A stretch of 62,644 nucleotides of DNA from Oscillibacter sp. ER4 (GCF_000765235.1 NZ_JPJG01000066.1:1-62644), one strand, 5' to 3'. Counted from the stretch's first letter, positions 25,311-35,581 are shown. Notes: generated by a model from the sequence alone, not told the origin. Made by a program: numbers and translations.

Positions 25311-26654
25311 ATGGAACTATATGAAAAGCTCTACGAACTGCGCCGCGCGAGCGGCATGTCGCAGGAGGAGCTGGCGGAGAAGCTCGGTGTCTCGCGCCAA
25401 GCCGTCTCCAAATGGGAGAGCGGCGCCACGCAACCGGAGCTTAGCAAGCTCATCGAACTCTCTAAGCTCTACTCCGTTTCCGTCGACGAGCTGCTCAGTC
25501 TGGAGCATGCCAAACTCGAGCAGGATGCCGCCGAATCGCCGGTTCAAAGCAACGCCGAAAAAGCTCCCGCGGAAAAGCTGAGCTTCCGCGATTTCTGCAT
25601 ACAGCACAAGAAGATCGTCGGCGGCGCGGCTGTAGCGCTCGCCGCGCTCATCGCCGTCGGCGCGCACTACAATAACCGCATCAATACGCTCAGCATGCAA
25701 GTGAATGACCTTCGCAGCCAGATCTACAGCGTGCAGAACAACCTCTCCAGCCAGATCGACGGCATCAGCAATAACGTCTCGGACATTTTGACGCGCGAGT
25801 CGAGCCTGATCTCGCAGTATAATTACGAGATCACAAACGTCGATCTTAAAAGGCAGGAATGCACCATCGCATTTTCCCTGCTGCCAAAGACAATCAGCGA
25901 GGGAACGACTGTCATCATCGGCGTGACCGACCATGGCAATTCCTCGCCGCTGGATAGCTATCGGCCGGGCTACTCTGCCGACCTTACGCAGGATGGCTTC
26001 GGGTATCTGCACGGTAGTGTAACCGTCCCTCTGAGCGACGAGCTCGGCGTTGGTGTCAACTTCAAGCACGACGGTGAGACACAGTCAGAGGAGCTCGACA
26101 CGATCTATGATCTCAAATCCCGCTATCAGCCGCAGCTCAAAAGCTTTCTCGCCCTCATCTCCTACGAGCGTCAGGCCGGCAGCAAATGGCAGTACCAGTT
26201 CACGCCGGGCAATGCCGGCATCCCGCTCGGCACCATCTCGCTCGGCGCGCTGTCCGATGTGTCCATCCGCAGCGCGTGTCTTGAATACACGCGCGCCAAT
26301 CAGTTGCTCAGGCGCGTGCCGCTCGAAGCATCGTACAGCGATGGCAGCGCCGTCACCTATGTCGGCGATGACAGCGCCGAAGCCGTGGGCGCATCCGTCA
26401 TAGAGGGCGTGTCGTACTATGACCTCGCCTATGCCTCCAGCAGCGAATCGGAGGCTTTCACGCTCCCGCTCGGGGCAACGCCGCTCGTCTGCGAGCTTGT
26501 CGTCAACCTTGCGGACGACACAGTACTGCGCGTCCGCCTCTTCCAGGTGCGCGCCATTGCAGGCGGCGACAGCTACGAGGAGATAAACTACCTCGACCAA
26601 AGTCTCAGTGAGCCGCTCCCCTTCATCGTCGAATATCCCGACGGGCAAAACTGA
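25311..26654 (+). CDS. Membrane-anchored XRE-type HTH regulator with extracytoplasmic domain
   Basis: 447 residues. Residues 1-65 are a Cro/C1-type HTH ([20 protein letters not shown]). A linker follows, then one transmembrane helix at about 105-122 ([17 protein letters not shown]), a short coiled coil ([19 protein letters not shown]) and a large outer domain of about 300 residues in beta-rich style. The layout suggests a one-component sensor that binds DNA inside and reads an external signal. AAGGAGG precedes the ATG at 25311; the frame is open 49 codons further upstream but without a ribosome site. A TTGACA hexamer at about 25143 may be part of its promoter. Confidence 0.85.
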   Translation: MELYEKLYELRRASGMSQEELAEKLGVSRQAVSKWESGATQPELSKLIELSKLYSVSVDELLSLEHAKLEQDAAESPVQSNAEKAPAEKLSFRDFCIQHKKIVGGAAVALAALIAVGAHYNNRINTLSMQVNDLRSQIYSVQNNLSSQIDGISNNVSDILTRESSLISQYNYEITNVDLKRQECTIAFSLLPKTISEGTTVIIGVTDHGNSSPLDSYRPGYSADLTQDGFGYLHGSVTVPLSDELGVGVNFKHDGETQSEELDTIYDLKSRYQPQLKSFLALISYERQAGSKWQYQFTPGNAGIPLGTISLGALSDVSIRSACLEYTRANQLLRRVPLEASYSDGSAVTYVGDDSAEAVGASVIEGVSYYDLAYASSSESEAFTLPLGATPLVCELVVNLADDTVLRVRLFQVRAIAGGDSYEEINYLDQSLSEPLPFIVEYPDGQN

Positions 26655-26674
26655 GCGTTCCAAAAAAGCAGAAA

Positions 26675-26706
26675 AAAGCAGCTCTGCCGTAGCAGAGCTG
26701 CTTTTG
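26675..26706. terminator. Bidirectional terminator between HTH gene and rpmE
   Basis: A perfect 14-bp stem AAAAGCAGCTCTGC/GCAGAGCTGCTTTT with loop CGTA. A and T runs on both sides let it serve both convergent genes. Confidence 0.9.
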
Positions 26707-26714
26707 TGATTGAA

Positions 26715-26915
26715 TTAGTTCAGGCCGAACTTCTTGTTGAACTTGGCAACGCGGCCGCCGGTATCGACCAGCTTCTGCTTACCAGTGAAGAAGGGGTGAC
26801 ACTTAGAGCACACTTCCACCTTGATATTCTGCTTGGTGGAACCTGTCTCAATCACATTACCGCAGGCGCAAGTAATAGTAGTCTGCTGATAATTGGGATG
26901 GATTCCTTCCTTCAT
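26715..26915 (-). CDS. rpmE: Ribosomal protein bL31 (zinc-containing type)
   Basis: 66 residues. [19 protein letters not shown] starts the protein. Cys at 16, 18, 36 and 39 (CAC ... CSKC) form the zinc site of the C+ form, and the C-terminal [15 protein letters not shown] fits. A well-spaced ribosome site precedes it (GAAAGAGG). Monocistronic with its own promoter and terminator. Confidence 0.97.
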   Translation of the reverse strand: MKEGIHPNYQQTTITCACGNVIETGSTKQNIKVEVCSKCHPFFTGKQKLVDTGGRVAKFNKKFGLN

Positions 26916-26963
26916 TGCTCGTGTTCACCTCTTTCTGATCCAAATGTACTTTTCTAAAAAAGC

Positions 26964-26993
26964 CATATAGGATATTACCACGCTTTGTGTCAA
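26964..26993 (-). promoter_or_regulatory. Promoter of rpmE
   Basis: Read leftward: -35 TTGACA (26988-26993), 18-base spacer, -10 TATATG (26964-26969). Confidence 0.6.
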
Positions 26994-27093
26994 ATTGCAA
27001 GAGAAATTTTTGATCCTCTCCGTGCTTTTCTCTTCCTTAGCACTTTTTCCTAATTTCATCGTCAATTTTTTAACGCTCGTTATGCAATTTCTC

Positions 27094-27122
27094 TTTACTT
27101 CTGCCGTTTTCAGTCGTATAAT
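27094..27122 (+). promoter_or_regulatory. Promoter of azlCD
   Basis: -35 TTTACT (27094-27099), 17-base spacer, -10 TATAAT (27117-27122), about 50 bases before azlC. Confidence 0.7.
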
Positions 27123-27175
27123 GGCATTTACGCGCCTTGCGCACGGATGATTGGAAGTAAAGGAACATCAGAATT

Positions 27176-27886
27176 ATGTCAAAAAAACATTTCCTGCGGG
27201 GACTGCGCGACGGCATCCCCATTGGGCTTGGTTATTTTGCTGTCAGCTTCGGCATCGGCATCAGCGCGCACAACGCGCACCTGAGCATTTTTCAGGGTTT
27301 TTTGCTGAGCTTTTTGAACAACGCCTCGTCGGGTGAATACGGCGGCATCACCATCATCGCCGCCGACTCCGGCCTCTGGGCCATAGCGCTGATGATGCTG
27401 GTCGTCAACGCGCGCTATCTTCTGATGAGCTGTGCGCTCAGCCAGCGTCTCTCGCCCGATACGCCGCTTCCCTGGCGGCTCCTCATCGCCTATGACCTGA
27501 CGGATGAGATCTTCGGCCTCGCCATCGCGCAGCCTGGGTATCTTGAGGTGTGGTATTACTTCGGCACCATGTGCGCGGCCATGCCGGGCTGGAGCATCGG
27601 CACCGTGCTCGGCGTGCTGATGGGGAATCTCATGCCCGTCTGGGCCGTCAGCGGTTGCTCCGTGATGCTGTTCGGCATGTTTCTCGCCATCATCATCCCC
27701 GTCGGCAAGCAGAACCGCATCGTGCTCGGCTGCATCGGCGTGAGCTTTCTCTGCTCGCTTCTTGCAAGCGTTTTGCCGTTCACGCGCGAGCTGTCCGAGG
27801 GCATGCGTATCCTGGTCTTGACCATCGTGATCTCTGCTGCCGCCGCCATTCTGTTCCCGCACAAGGAGGATGATCTCGTCGCATGA
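27176..27886 (+). CDS. azlC: AzlC-family branched-chain amino acid exporter, large subunit
   Basis: 236 residues with seven to eight hydrophobic segments. The family start RGLRDGIPIGLGYFAVSFGIGI (conserved G-x-x-P-I-x-x-G-Y) and the segment MLVVNARYLLMSCALSQRL are diagnostic. AzlC with AzlD exports branched-chain amino acids and their analogues such as 4-azaleucine. Its stop overlaps the azlD ATG by 4 bases. Confidence 0.92.
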   Translation: MSKKHFLRGLRDGIPIGLGYFAVSFGIGISAHNAHLSIFQGFLLSFLNNASSGEYGGITIIAADSGLWAIALMMLVVNARYLLMSCALSQRLSPDTPLPWRLLIAYDLTDEIFGLAIAQPGYLEVWYYFGTMCAAMPGWSIGTVLGVLMGNLMPVWAVSGCSVMLFGMFLAIIIPVGKQNRIVLGCIGVSFLCSLLASVLPFTRELSEGMRILVLTIVISAAAAILFPHKEDDLVA

Positions 27887-28185
27887 AAACGTATTTATAT
27901 CTTTTCGTCATGGCGGCCACGACCTATCTTATCCGCGTCCTGCCGCTCACGCTGATCCGCAAGCCGATCCAGAATCCCTTCCTGCGCTCGTTTCTCTTCT
28001 ACGTGCCCTACGTCACGCTCGCGGTGATGACGTTCCCCGCCATCATGAACGCCACGCAGTCGCCCATCGCGGGCGCGGCGGCCATGGTCATCGGCATCGT
28101 CGCCGCCTGGTGCGGACTGGGACTTCTCCCCGTCTCGCTCGTCTGCTGCGCGACAGTGCTGATCTTAGAGCATTTTATCGTGTGA
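27883..28185 (+). CDS. azlD: AzlD-family branched-chain amino acid exporter, small subunit
   Basis: 100 residues, three to four helices. ATTYLIRVLPLTLIRKPIQN at the start and VPYVTLAVMTFPAIM in the middle match AzlD, which pairs with AzlC in the membrane. The overlapping ATGA with azlC makes coupled translation likely. A shared terminator follows. Confidence 0.92.
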   Translation: MKTYLYLFVMAATTYLIRVLPLTLIRKPIQNPFLRSFLFYVPYVTLAVMTFPAIMNATQSPIAGAAAMVIGIVAAWCGLGLLPVSLVCCATVLILEHFIV

Positions 28186-28199
28186 GCAAATCTTGTAAA

Positions 28200-28230
28200 A
28201 CACCCTCCGCGGATTTCCCGCGGAGGGTGT
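28200..28230. terminator. Bidirectional terminator between azlD and addA
   Basis: A perfect 13-bp stem ACACCCTCCGCGG/CCGCGGAGGGTGT, with A run before and T run after, between convergent operons. Confidence 0.92.
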
Positions 28231-28240
28231 TTTTATGTAT

Positions 28241-31200
28241 TCACAGCACCTTTTCTTCGCCGACCGAGAAGAAATACAGCACCTTTTCCCTGACCTTTTT
28301 GCCCATCACGCGCATAAGGGCCATGGAGTATGCCTCGAGCTGAGGGCGGTAGTGCTCAGCTCGTTCTTCGATCTGTGTTCTTCCGATGCGGTCAGTCTTG
28401 AAGTCCACGACCACAAGCTCGCCGTCCTCTTCAAAAAAGCAGTCTACCACGCCCTGCAGCAGCACCGCGTCGTCGGCGTCCAGCGTGGCAAAGTCCCGCA
28501 CCGGCCGCAGCAGCGAGAAGCGGTACTCGCGCCGCACCGTCTGCGCATTCTTGCGAATGCGCGCGGCAAGATCACTTCGCAAAAATCGGACGATCGCGCG
28601 CACATCGACGGCGCTTGCCTGCTCGTCGGTCAGCTTGCGCTGCGCTCTGAGCTTTTCGACCTGCTCACGCACGCTCTGCTCGCTTGCTTCGCAGAAAAAG
28701 TCAAGGTCCTGCATCACAAGGTGCAGCGCCGTGCCCCGCTCCGCACCCGTGAGCGTCGTTTCGCCCGCAAGGAATTTTGGTTTATATAGGCTGCGCAGCC
28801 GCGGTGGGAGCGTTGTATTTTCGGATATCTCCTCGTCCAGCGCGCGGCCCTTGAGCTGCGTGGCCGTCAGCTTGGCGGGAAAGGCCGTCTGCCCCGCGTA
28901 GGGGTAGCGGTACGACAGCGCAGCAAAATCCACCGGCAGCTCATCCCTCGGCGGCGCGGCATCCACTGGCGCGTCATCGGGCCGCTGCTGCGGCGTCACA
29001 AAGCTCAAACCGTCGTGCACGCGCACCGTCCACGGCGTTTCGTCAGCATAGAAGCGTCCCTCGCCGCTCTGCCCCGCAAGCTCGCGCAGGGACGCCGCTT
29101 CGCTGCGCTGCAAAAGCGGCAGCATGATCCAGTCGCCCATGCACTTGCCGCTGTCCACAGCCTCTGGCAGCACAGGACAATCGCTCAGCGCCAGAAGGTC
29201 GGCGACGCGGCTTTTCGCGTTTGCCTGCGTGTGCACCATGACGAGCTTTTCCTTCGCGCGCGTCATCGCAACGTACAGCACACGCAGCTCCTCGGCCTTC
29301 GCCTCGCGCCGCAGCGTGCGCTCGAGCGCCTGCCGTGCGACCGTCGGGTACTGGATGTGCCTTTGCGTGTCCACGCACACCGGCCCCAGCCCGAGCTGCG
29401 GGTGCACGAGCACCGAACTCAAAAAGTCCATATTGCTGAAGCGACGCGCGAGGTCCGAGAGGATCACGACCGGAAATTCGAGGCCCTTCGACTTGTGGAT
29501 CGACATGATGCGAACGCCTGATGATGCGTGCGCGGTCTGCATCGAACCCGCCTCGCCTTCGGCAAGCTGCTCGCGCAGCGTGCGCACAAAGTCGAAAAGG
29601 CCTTGCCGCCCCGAGCGCGCGTAGTCCTCGCTGAGCTCCAAAAACGCGAGCAGATTTTCCTTGCGCTCCGCCCCACGGCGCATCGCGCCGAAGATGCCGA
29701 GCACATTGCACCGGCGGTAGATTTCGCTCAGCAGCTCGCGCACGCTCAGGTGCGCCGCGCTGTTGCGCAAAGCGTCCAGCGTATCGAGAAATTCTCTGCT
29801 GTGGATGTCCTCACTCAAAAGCAGCGCATCGTAGAAGTCACCCGTGCGCTGCCGCGCGCGGATCGCCGCGAGCTCATCGGGTGTAAAGCCGAAGAGCGGA
29901 GAGCGCAGCACGGCAATGAGCGGCACGTCCTGCCGCGGATTGTCGATGACCTGCAAGAGTGCGAACAGCACTGCGATCTCCATCGAGGCAAAAAAGTCCT
30001 CGCCCGCGTCAGCGGCGCAGTGGAGGCCGCGCGCTTCCAGCGCGCGGCGATAGTCCAAAAGGCGCGTGCTCGGCGAGCGCATCAATATGACGATGTCCTC
30101 CTCGCACACGGGACGCAGCTCTTTTGTTTTGTCATCCTGTATAGGAAATTCACTTGTCAGCATATTGCTGATATAGTCCGCGACGAACGCGGCCTCAGCC
30201 TCGCTCGCGCGCACGCGCTGCTCGCCCGTCTGCGTCGGCAGATCGAGCAGATGGAACTCCGCGCCGCACGCGCTCGATTCGACATAATTCGCGCCGAGGC
30301 GCAGCATTTCATCCGCGCCGTAGTCGAGCTCACCCATTTCCTCGGAAAGAATATTGCAGAAGATAAAATTCGTCGCGTCCAGCACTTCCTTGCGCGAACG
30401 GAAGTTGCGCGAGAGCAGCAGCTTCGCGCTGTCGTGCTCCTCTGCGTCCTCAAGCGGTGGCCAGGTGTTATAATGCTGCAAAAAAATACGCGGGTCGGCC
30501 AGGCGGAAGCGATAGATGCTCTGCTTGACATCGCCAACAGTGAAAAGGTTTTCTCCTTTACAAGAAATTGCGTCAAAAATGCGGTTCTGCACCTCGTTGG
30601 TGTCCTGATACTCGTCCACCATGATCTCGCGGTAGCGCGCGCTGACGATACGCGCAAGCTCTGTCGGCGCACCGTCCTCTCCGATGAGAAGGCGGATGGC
30701 CTCGTGCTCCTGATCGGAGAAGTCAGCAGAATTCCGCCGCCGTTTTTCCTCGTTGTACCGGCGGGAAAAGTCCGCCGTCAGGTCGATGAGCGCGAGCATT
30801 GCGCTCGCCATCGTGCGCAGGTCCTCCACCGCCTCGTCGGACGAGGCGGAAAAAATCTCGGCAAAGCCCTTGACGGTCTCCTTGCAGTTGTCCCACAGGC
30901 TTTTCATGCGCGCTTTCATCTCGCCGCCGTCGCTGTCCTTCACCGCGGCGAGGCGCGGAAACGCGATGGTCACGCCGCGCGCGGCGTCCCAGCCCTCTGC
31001 GGTCTTCCCCTCCAGCGCTTCGAGCTGGTAGGACGCGTCGAGGAACGCGGGCGCATACTTCTGGTTCAGCGCGTCATTCGCGCACATCTCCTGCGCCGCG
31101 CGCTGCAAAAGGTTTTTGCAGTGGCGCGCCTTGCGCCGCACCTCATTGAGCAGAATTTTTCCATAGGGCGTGTCCTCGATCTTATCCGGCACGGCGCGCC

Positions 31201-31810
31201 AAAACGCGCGCTGCGCCTCGAGCCATTTGTCCTCATACGGCTGCGCCTGCAATTTTGCGTGCAGCTCGAGCACTAAGTCCTCAAGCGCGCTGTCGTCGCG
31301 CCCCGCGCCGAGCGTGTCGGCGAGCAGTGTGCCTCCGGGCGTCAGACAGTCGTAAAAATCGTCCAGCGTGCGCGCGAGCACGCGCTCGCGCAGCACCTGC
31401 GCCTCGTTCTCGTCCAGCACGCGGAAATCGGGCCGCAGCGCGTGGCCGCGCGCATCCTCGCCGAGCAGATGGCAGTTTTCGCGCAAAAGCGCGGTGCAGA
31501 ACGCGTCCACCGTCTTGATGTCCGCACGGTAGACGCACAGCATCTGCTGCCGCAGGTGGTAGTTGCCAGGGTCGCGCTCCATGCGCTCGGTGAGCGCCTT
31601 CGCGATCTTGCCGCGCAGCTCGCTCGCCGCGGCGCGCGTGTAGGTAATGATGAGGAAATCGTCGAGATTCGCCCCTTCGCGCTCCACGTAGGAAAAGAGC
31701 CTCTCGACGAGCACCTTCGTCTTGCCCGAGCCCGCCGCCGCGGAGACGAGCAGACTGCGCTCGCGGCTGTCCACCGCCGCTTGCTGTTCGTTTGTCAGCT
31801 TTTCAGCCAT
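28241..31810 (-). CDS. addA: ATP-dependent helicase/nuclease subunit A
   Basis: 1,189 residues. AddA is the UvrD-like helicase and one of two nucleases of AddAB, which processes double-strand ends for RecA-dependent repair, the Firmicute counterpart of RecBCD. Walker A VSAAAGSGKTKVLVERLF lies at about residue 21, helicase motif II MVDEYQDTNEVQ at about 405, motif III VGDVKQSIYRFRLADP, motif VI LYVAMTRAKEKLVM, and the C-terminal RecB nuclease core VVVDFKTDRI at about 1136. Its ATG overlaps the addB gene by 8 bases. Confidence 0.97.
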   Translation of the reverse strand: MAEKLTNEQQAAVDSRERSLLVSAAAGSGKTKVLVERLFSYVEREGANLDDFLIITYTRAAASELRGKIAKALTERMERDPGNYHLRQQMLCVYRADIKTVDAFCTALLRENCHLLGEDARGHALRPDFRVLDENEAQVLRERVLARTLDDFYDCLTPGGTLLADTLGAGRDDSALEDLVLELHAKLQAQPYEDKWLEAQRAFWRAVPDKIEDTPYGKILLNEVRRKARHCKNLLQRAAQEMCANDALNQKYAPAFLDASYQLEALEGKTAEGWDAARGVTIAFPRLAAVKDSDGGEMKARMKSLWDNCKETVKGFAEIFSASSDEAVEDLRTMASAMLALIDLTADFSRRYNEEKRRRNSADFSDQEHEAIRLLIGEDGAPTELARIVSARYREIMVDEYQDTNEVQNRIFDAISCKGENLFTVGDVKQSIYRFRLADPRIFLQHYNTWPPLEDAEEHDSAKLLLSRNFRSRKEVLDATNFIFCNILSEEMGELDYGADEMLRLGANYVESSACGAEFHLLDLPTQTGEQRVRASEAEAAFVADYISNMLTSEFPIQDDKTKELRPVCEEDIVILMRSPSTRLLDYRRALEARGLHCAADAGEDFFASMEIAVLFALLQVIDNPRQDVPLIAVLRSPLFGFTPDELAAIRARQRTGDFYDALLLSEDIHSREFLDTLDALRNSAAHLSVRELLSEIYRRCNVLGIFGAMRRGAERKENLLAFLELSEDYARSGRQGLFDFVRTLREQLAEGEAGSMQTAHASSGVRIMSIHKSKGLEFPVVILSDLARRFSNMDFLSSVLVHPQLGLGPVCVDTQRHIQYPTVARQALERTLRREAKAEELRVLYVAMTRAKEKLVMVHTQANAKSRVADLLALSDCPVLPEAVDSGKCMGDWIMLPLLQRSEAASLRELAGQSGEGRFYADETPWTVRVHDGLSFVTPQQRPDDAPVDAAPPRDELPVDFAALSYRYPYAGQTAFPAKLTATQLKGRALDEEISENTTLPPRLRSLYKPKFLAGETTLTGAERGTALHLVMQDLDFFCEASEQSVREQVEKLRAQRKLTDEQASAVDVRAIVRFLRSDLAARIRKNAQTVRREYRFSLLRPVRDFATLDADDAVLLQGVVDCFFEEDGELVVVDFKTDRIGRTQIEERAEHYRPQLEAYSMALMRVMGKKVREKVLYFFSVGEEKVL

Positions 31811-34800
31811 TTTCGTGCGCCCCCTCTCCGTTCACCTCGTCGATGTACTGCCAGAATTCGTCGTTTTTCGTCGCCTTGATGTATTCCATACGGTCACTGC
31901 CGCAGCCGTTTTCAAAGTGGCACGCGCTCGCGAACTCGCAGTATGTGCAGGCCGACTGCTGCGGCGTGCGCGCGTAGGGGTCGGCGTCGATGTTGCCTGC
32001 GAAGACCTCCTGCGTGATTTCATGTAAAATATGGTCGACGTATTTCGAGAGCTTTCCGAGCTGCTCGGCAGAAGCAAGGCTTCCCGTCACCGCGCCGTCC
32101 CTTTTCACCGCGATGGGCAGGTAGCACGGCGATTCGAGCGCGCTGTGCTCCATCGCCTGCAGGACCGCCGGGTCCTCGAGCACCATGCCGCTGCGGCGCA
32201 GCTCCTTTTTGAGTGCTTTTTCGATCTTTTCGGGCTCCGTGTCGCGCGCGCAGCGCAGCATCGGCTCGCGCGCGGGCGTATAGAGAACTCCTGCGGGAAC
32301 GATCTCGTGTCCGCCGAAAAGCATCTGTCCCTCTTCTTTAAGCGTAAAGAGGTAGAGCAGCATTTGGAGCCCCAGCCCGTAGCGCAGCTCGGCGAGGTCG
32401 AAGCTCTTCTTGCCCGTCTTGTAGTCCACGACGCGCAAATATAGCTTGCCGTCGTGCAGCCAGCCGTCCACACGGTCGACCTTGCCGACAACGCGCGCCG
32501 TGCCGTTTTCCTCGCGGATCGTGATGGCGGGCAGCTGCCCGTCCGCACCAAATTCCAGCTCAAATGCCAGCGGCTCAAAGTCGGAGCTTTGCAGCTCCTC
32601 GCTCACCTCGTCCATGATGCGCTCGACCGTCGCACACAGGCGGTTGAACAGATAACGGAAGCGCGCGCTTTTTTCGCACAAGTCCGGCAGCACGCGGTCG
32701 ATGTATTCCTCGATCGACGCGCGCACGAGCGCGTGCAGCTTGTCCTTCGATAGCGTATGCAGTCCGCCGCACTCCTTCGCCTGCCGCAGCGTATGCTCCA
32801 TCACATCGTGCACGAACGTGCCGATCTGCGGCGCGTCAAAGCCCGCGCCCGTGCGCTCCCTGGCTTTCAGGCCGTAGCGCATGAAATAGGCAAAGTGACA
32901 TGAACGCGCCATGTCCATGCGCGAGGCGGACAGTGTCACCGCGCCGCCGTAGAGCGCGTGCACCGCGTCGCGCGACAGATGCCCGCGCGTATAGCGCGAA
33001 GCGTCCTTCATCGCGGCAAGCGCACGCTCCGCGTCGCCCTGTCCTTCAAAATACTGCCACAGCGCGCCGCCGATATGCTCGCCCGCATACTCGAGCGCCG
33101 TCGACTTTGCTGACAGGCGATATTCCTTGTCAGCGCTCTCTGTTTCGACGCTGATCAACGGCAGCAGACGCGCGATGCGCCCGATGACGAACGATGGCCG
33201 CTTCTCCGCGCCCTTTCCGTCCGAGACGGGATAGGACACCGTCAGCTTTTCCGTCGGCTGGGCCAGCGCGGCGTAAAGATTCTGAATTTCCAGATGAAAC
33301 TGCTCCATCCCGTGCGGCGCGAGGAAGATTTGCTGCCTCTCGAGCGCCTCGCGGTCCTCGTCGCGCAGCACGCCGCCGCGGTTCTCCGCCGCAGGCAGCA
33401 CGCCGTCGTTCGCGCCGAGCAGGAACAGCGCGCGCACCGTGTGGCGGTCGTTTCGCGTCATTTCGCACAGGTTCACCGCGTCGAGCGTCACGGGGATCGT
33501 GCCCACGCTGTACTGCGTCAGCACAAGGCGCATCAGACTCGCAAACTCCTCGGCGTCGAGGATCGCGTCGCCCAGGATTTCCACAAACTGGTCGAGCACA
33601 CCGCAAAGAATGCCCCACAGCTGTGCCGTTTCCTCGGCGCGCTGGGCCTCGCCCGCGGCGAAAAGCTGCTCGGTCTGCGTCTGCAAGACCTCCGGCAGTT
33701 TGATCTCCTCCAAATAGCCGTACAGCGCGCGCACCTTCTGCTCGGCCTCACCGCTGCCGCCCACACCTTTTTTTAGGCGCGCAAACGGCCCCTGCACGCG
33801 CTCGCGCAGTGCGTTGACCGTCTTGAGCCGCGCCCTTGCCTCGTCCGTCCAGTCTTCGCCGTAGCCGTCGGGATGCGCCGACCAAGGCGTCTCGCGCGTC
33901 CACATCGCGCCGCGGATCTCCCACTTGAGCGCATAATTTTCCAGAATGTCGCATTCCGCCATGCTGAGGCCGGCGAGGCCGGTCTTGAGACAGCGGAACA
34001 CATCCTCATACTCAAAGCCTCCGCTCGCGGCGTCGAGCGCGCCGAGCAGCAGCGTCAGCACGGGACTTTTCAAAATATCGCTGCGGTGGGCATAATAAAG
34101 CGGAATACCGTAGCGGGCAAACACGTTTTCGATTGCGCCCGCGTAGGAGTCGAGATCGCGCGCCGTGACGGTGATCTCGCGATAGCGGTAGCCCTGCTCA
34201 CGCACTAATTTCAAAATCTGCGACGCAACCCACTCGCATTCACTGTACGCGCTGCCCGCCTCGTAGAGCGCAACGGCATCAGTCGGCTGGGTAAATTCGT
34301 CCGCTGCGCCGAAAAAGCAGCGCTCAATATGGTCGAGCGCGCCGCGCACCTCGCCCTGCGGAAGAATTTTCTCCTCGCATGCGACGCCGGCATCGCGCGC
34401 GAGCGCGTACAGCCGCTCGCGCACGCGCAGGCTCTCGGAAAAGAGCTCGCGGTCCTGCGTGTCGCCAAGGAGCGTGACGGTCACGCTCTTCGCGCGCCGC
34501 AGCAGGATACGCAGAATGCGCAGCTCACGCCCCGTAAAATACGAAAAACCGTCGAGGAAAATGTCTTTATTTTCAATATATCCCGACGCTTCGAGGTTTT
34601 CCTCCAGCTTTTCAAGCACATCGCGCGCGTCGTGCCCCGGTGCGTGGAGCTTGCTGAGGTAAATGCCGTAGATAAGAGAAAGGTCGCGCAGCTTGTCGCC
34701 GCTCTCGCCCTCGATCTGCGCTACGCTCTCGGATAGCTGCTCGGGCGATACGGCGTAGGCCTGCAATTCCTCCATCACGGCGAGCAGGCTCTCCAAAAAT

Positions 34801-35138
34801 GCCGCGCGCTGCGACGGGCGCTTGTAGACCTTGAGCACCGGCGCAAGCTCCGTGAGCGTACGCTGGAGCGTCAGGAGCTTTCCGCCCGAATCGAGCGTCA
34901 CGTCCGCGCTGCCGCCGCAGATGCCCAGCACGCGCGAGGCGAGCAGCTTGAACGTCAAGGCCTCGGCATGGCGCGACGCGGTGTCGCCGCAAACACGGCA
35001 CAGGTCCATCTCCGCCACATGCGAGGCGTGCTCCGGCACGAGCAGGATTTGCTGCGACGAGTCCCCCAGCGCGGCGATCCTTTGCAGCACGCGCTCGGAT
35101 TTGCCCGTGCGCGCGCGTCCCATCAGTATGTGCAGCAA
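31803..35138 (-). CDS. addB: ATP-dependent helicase/nuclease subunit B
   Basis: 1,111 residues from a TTG at 35138. AddB carries an inactivated-helicase fold that recognises Chi and a RecB-type nuclease. HILMGRARTGKSERV at the start is its Walker A. The nuclease motif RVVDYKTGKKSFD is near 960. The iron-sulfur cysteines that close the nuclease domain are seen in SACTYCEFASACHFENGCG near the end, with a partner Cys upstream in MARSCHFAYFMRYG. The longest frame starts 22 codons earlier, but AGGGGAAGGG fits the TTG and AddB proteins begin at LHILMGR. Cotranscribed with addA. Confidence 0.95.
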   Translation of the reverse strand: MLHILMGRARTGKSERVLQRIAALGDSSQQILLVPEHASHVAEMDLCRVCGDTASRHAEALTFKLLASRVLGICGGSADVTLDSGGKLLTLQRTLTELAPVLKVYKRPSQRAAFLESLLAVMEELQAYAVSPEQLSESVAQIEGESGDKLRDLSLIYGIYLSKLHAPGHDARDVLEKLEENLEASGYIENKDIFLDGFSYFTGRELRILRILLRRAKSVTVTLLGDTQDRELFSESLRVRERLYALARDAGVACEEKILPQGEVRGALDHIERCFFGAADEFTQPTDAVALYEAGSAYSECEWVASQILKLVREQGYRYREITVTARDLDSYAGAIENVFARYGIPLYYAHRSDILKSPVLTLLLGALDAASGGFEYEDVFRCLKTGLAGLSMAECDILENYALKWEIRGAMWTRETPWSAHPDGYGEDWTDEARARLKTVNALRERVQGPFARLKKGVGGSGEAEQKVRALYGYLEEIKLPEVLQTQTEQLFAAGEAQRAEETAQLWGILCGVLDQFVEILGDAILDAEEFASLMRLVLTQYSVGTIPVTLDAVNLCEMTRNDRHTVRALFLLGANDGVLPAAENRGGVLRDEDREALERQQIFLAPHGMEQFHLEIQNLYAALAQPTEKLTVSYPVSDGKGAEKRPSFVIGRIARLLPLISVETESADKEYRLSAKSTALEYAGEHIGGALWQYFEGQGDAERALAAMKDASRYTRGHLSRDAVHALYGGAVTLSASRMDMARSCHFAYFMRYGLKARERTGAGFDAPQIGTFVHDVMEHTLRQAKECGGLHTLSKDKLHALVRASIEEYIDRVLPDLCEKSARFRYLFNRLCATVERIMDEVSEELQSSDFEPLAFELEFGADGQLPAITIREENGTARVVGKVDRVDGWLHDGKLYLRVVDYKTGKKSFDLAELRYGLGLQMLLYLFTLKEEGQMLFGGHEIVPAGVLYTPAREPMLRCARDTEPEKIEKALKKELRRSGMVLEDPAVLQAMEHSALESPCYLPIAVKRDGAVTGSLASAEQLGKLSKYVDHILHEITQEVFAGNIDADPYARTPQQSACTYCEFASACHFENGCGSDRMEYIKATKNDEFWQYIDEVNGEGAHENG

Positions 35139-35175
35139 GCGCCCTTCCCCCTTTGTTCCGACTGGATTTTTGAAA

Positions 35176-35204
35176 ATTTTATCACATTTTATGCCTTTCG
35201 GCAA
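35176..35204 (-). promoter_or_regulatory. Promoter of addBA
   Basis: Read leftward: -35 TTGCCG (35199-35204), 17 bases, -10 TAAAAT (35176-35181), about 40 bases before the TTG start; this also supports that start over the longer frame. Confidence 0.6.
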
Positions 35205-35307
35205 TGCGGATTATACCGTCCGGTAATGAAGAAGCACTGCGTGCATATTTTCGCCCATCACGGGAAGACTACCGAAGACCAAACCATCTTTTTAAGGAGG
35301 GAACCTC

Positions 35308-35526
35308 ATGGTCATCGACAAAATCGCGCTGACGCTTGCTATCATCGGCGCGCTCAACTGGGGCAGCGTGGGCCTTTTCGGCTTTGACTGCGTCGCCTTT
35401 CTCTTCGGCGGACAGATCGGTATGCTCAGCCGCGTGATCTACACGCTCGTAGGCCTTGCCGGCATCTGGTGTATCACGATGCTGTTCCGCGAGAAAGAGC
35501 CGATGGAAAGCGGCGGCCAGGCGTAA
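35308..35526 (+). CDS. DUF378 small membrane protein
   Basis: 72 residues, two hydrophobic helices (about 4-26 and 38-58). The segment IGALNWGSVGLFGFD is the DUF378 signature (LxxIGAxNWGLVGLF), and the second helix begins SRVIYTLVGLAGIW, again typical. Function unknown; the family is widespread in bacteria. AAGGAGGG precedes the ATG. It is alone between addBA and MATE, with a strong shared terminator. Confidence 0.93.
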   Translation: MVIDKIALTLAIIGALNWGSVGLFGFDCVAFLFGGQIGMLSRVIYTLVGLAGIWCITMLFREKEPMESGGQA

Positions 35527-35565
35527 AAAATAAAAGGAGAGGGAGTTCCCTCTCCTTTTATTTTT
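35526..35565. terminator. Bidirectional terminator between DUF378 and MATE genes
   Basis: An 18-bp stem (arms 35526-35543 and 35548-35565) with an AGTT loop and symmetric A/T ends. Confidence 0.92.
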
Positions 35566-35581
35566 GCGTTAAAAATTTTCT

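Noticed and set aside
29528-31276. 582-codon open frame on the + strand opposite addA
   Set aside because: It runs fully antisense to AddA, whose motifs are all present. The region is GC-rich, which leaves antisense frames open by chance; the translation is Arg/His/Ala-rich with no family match.
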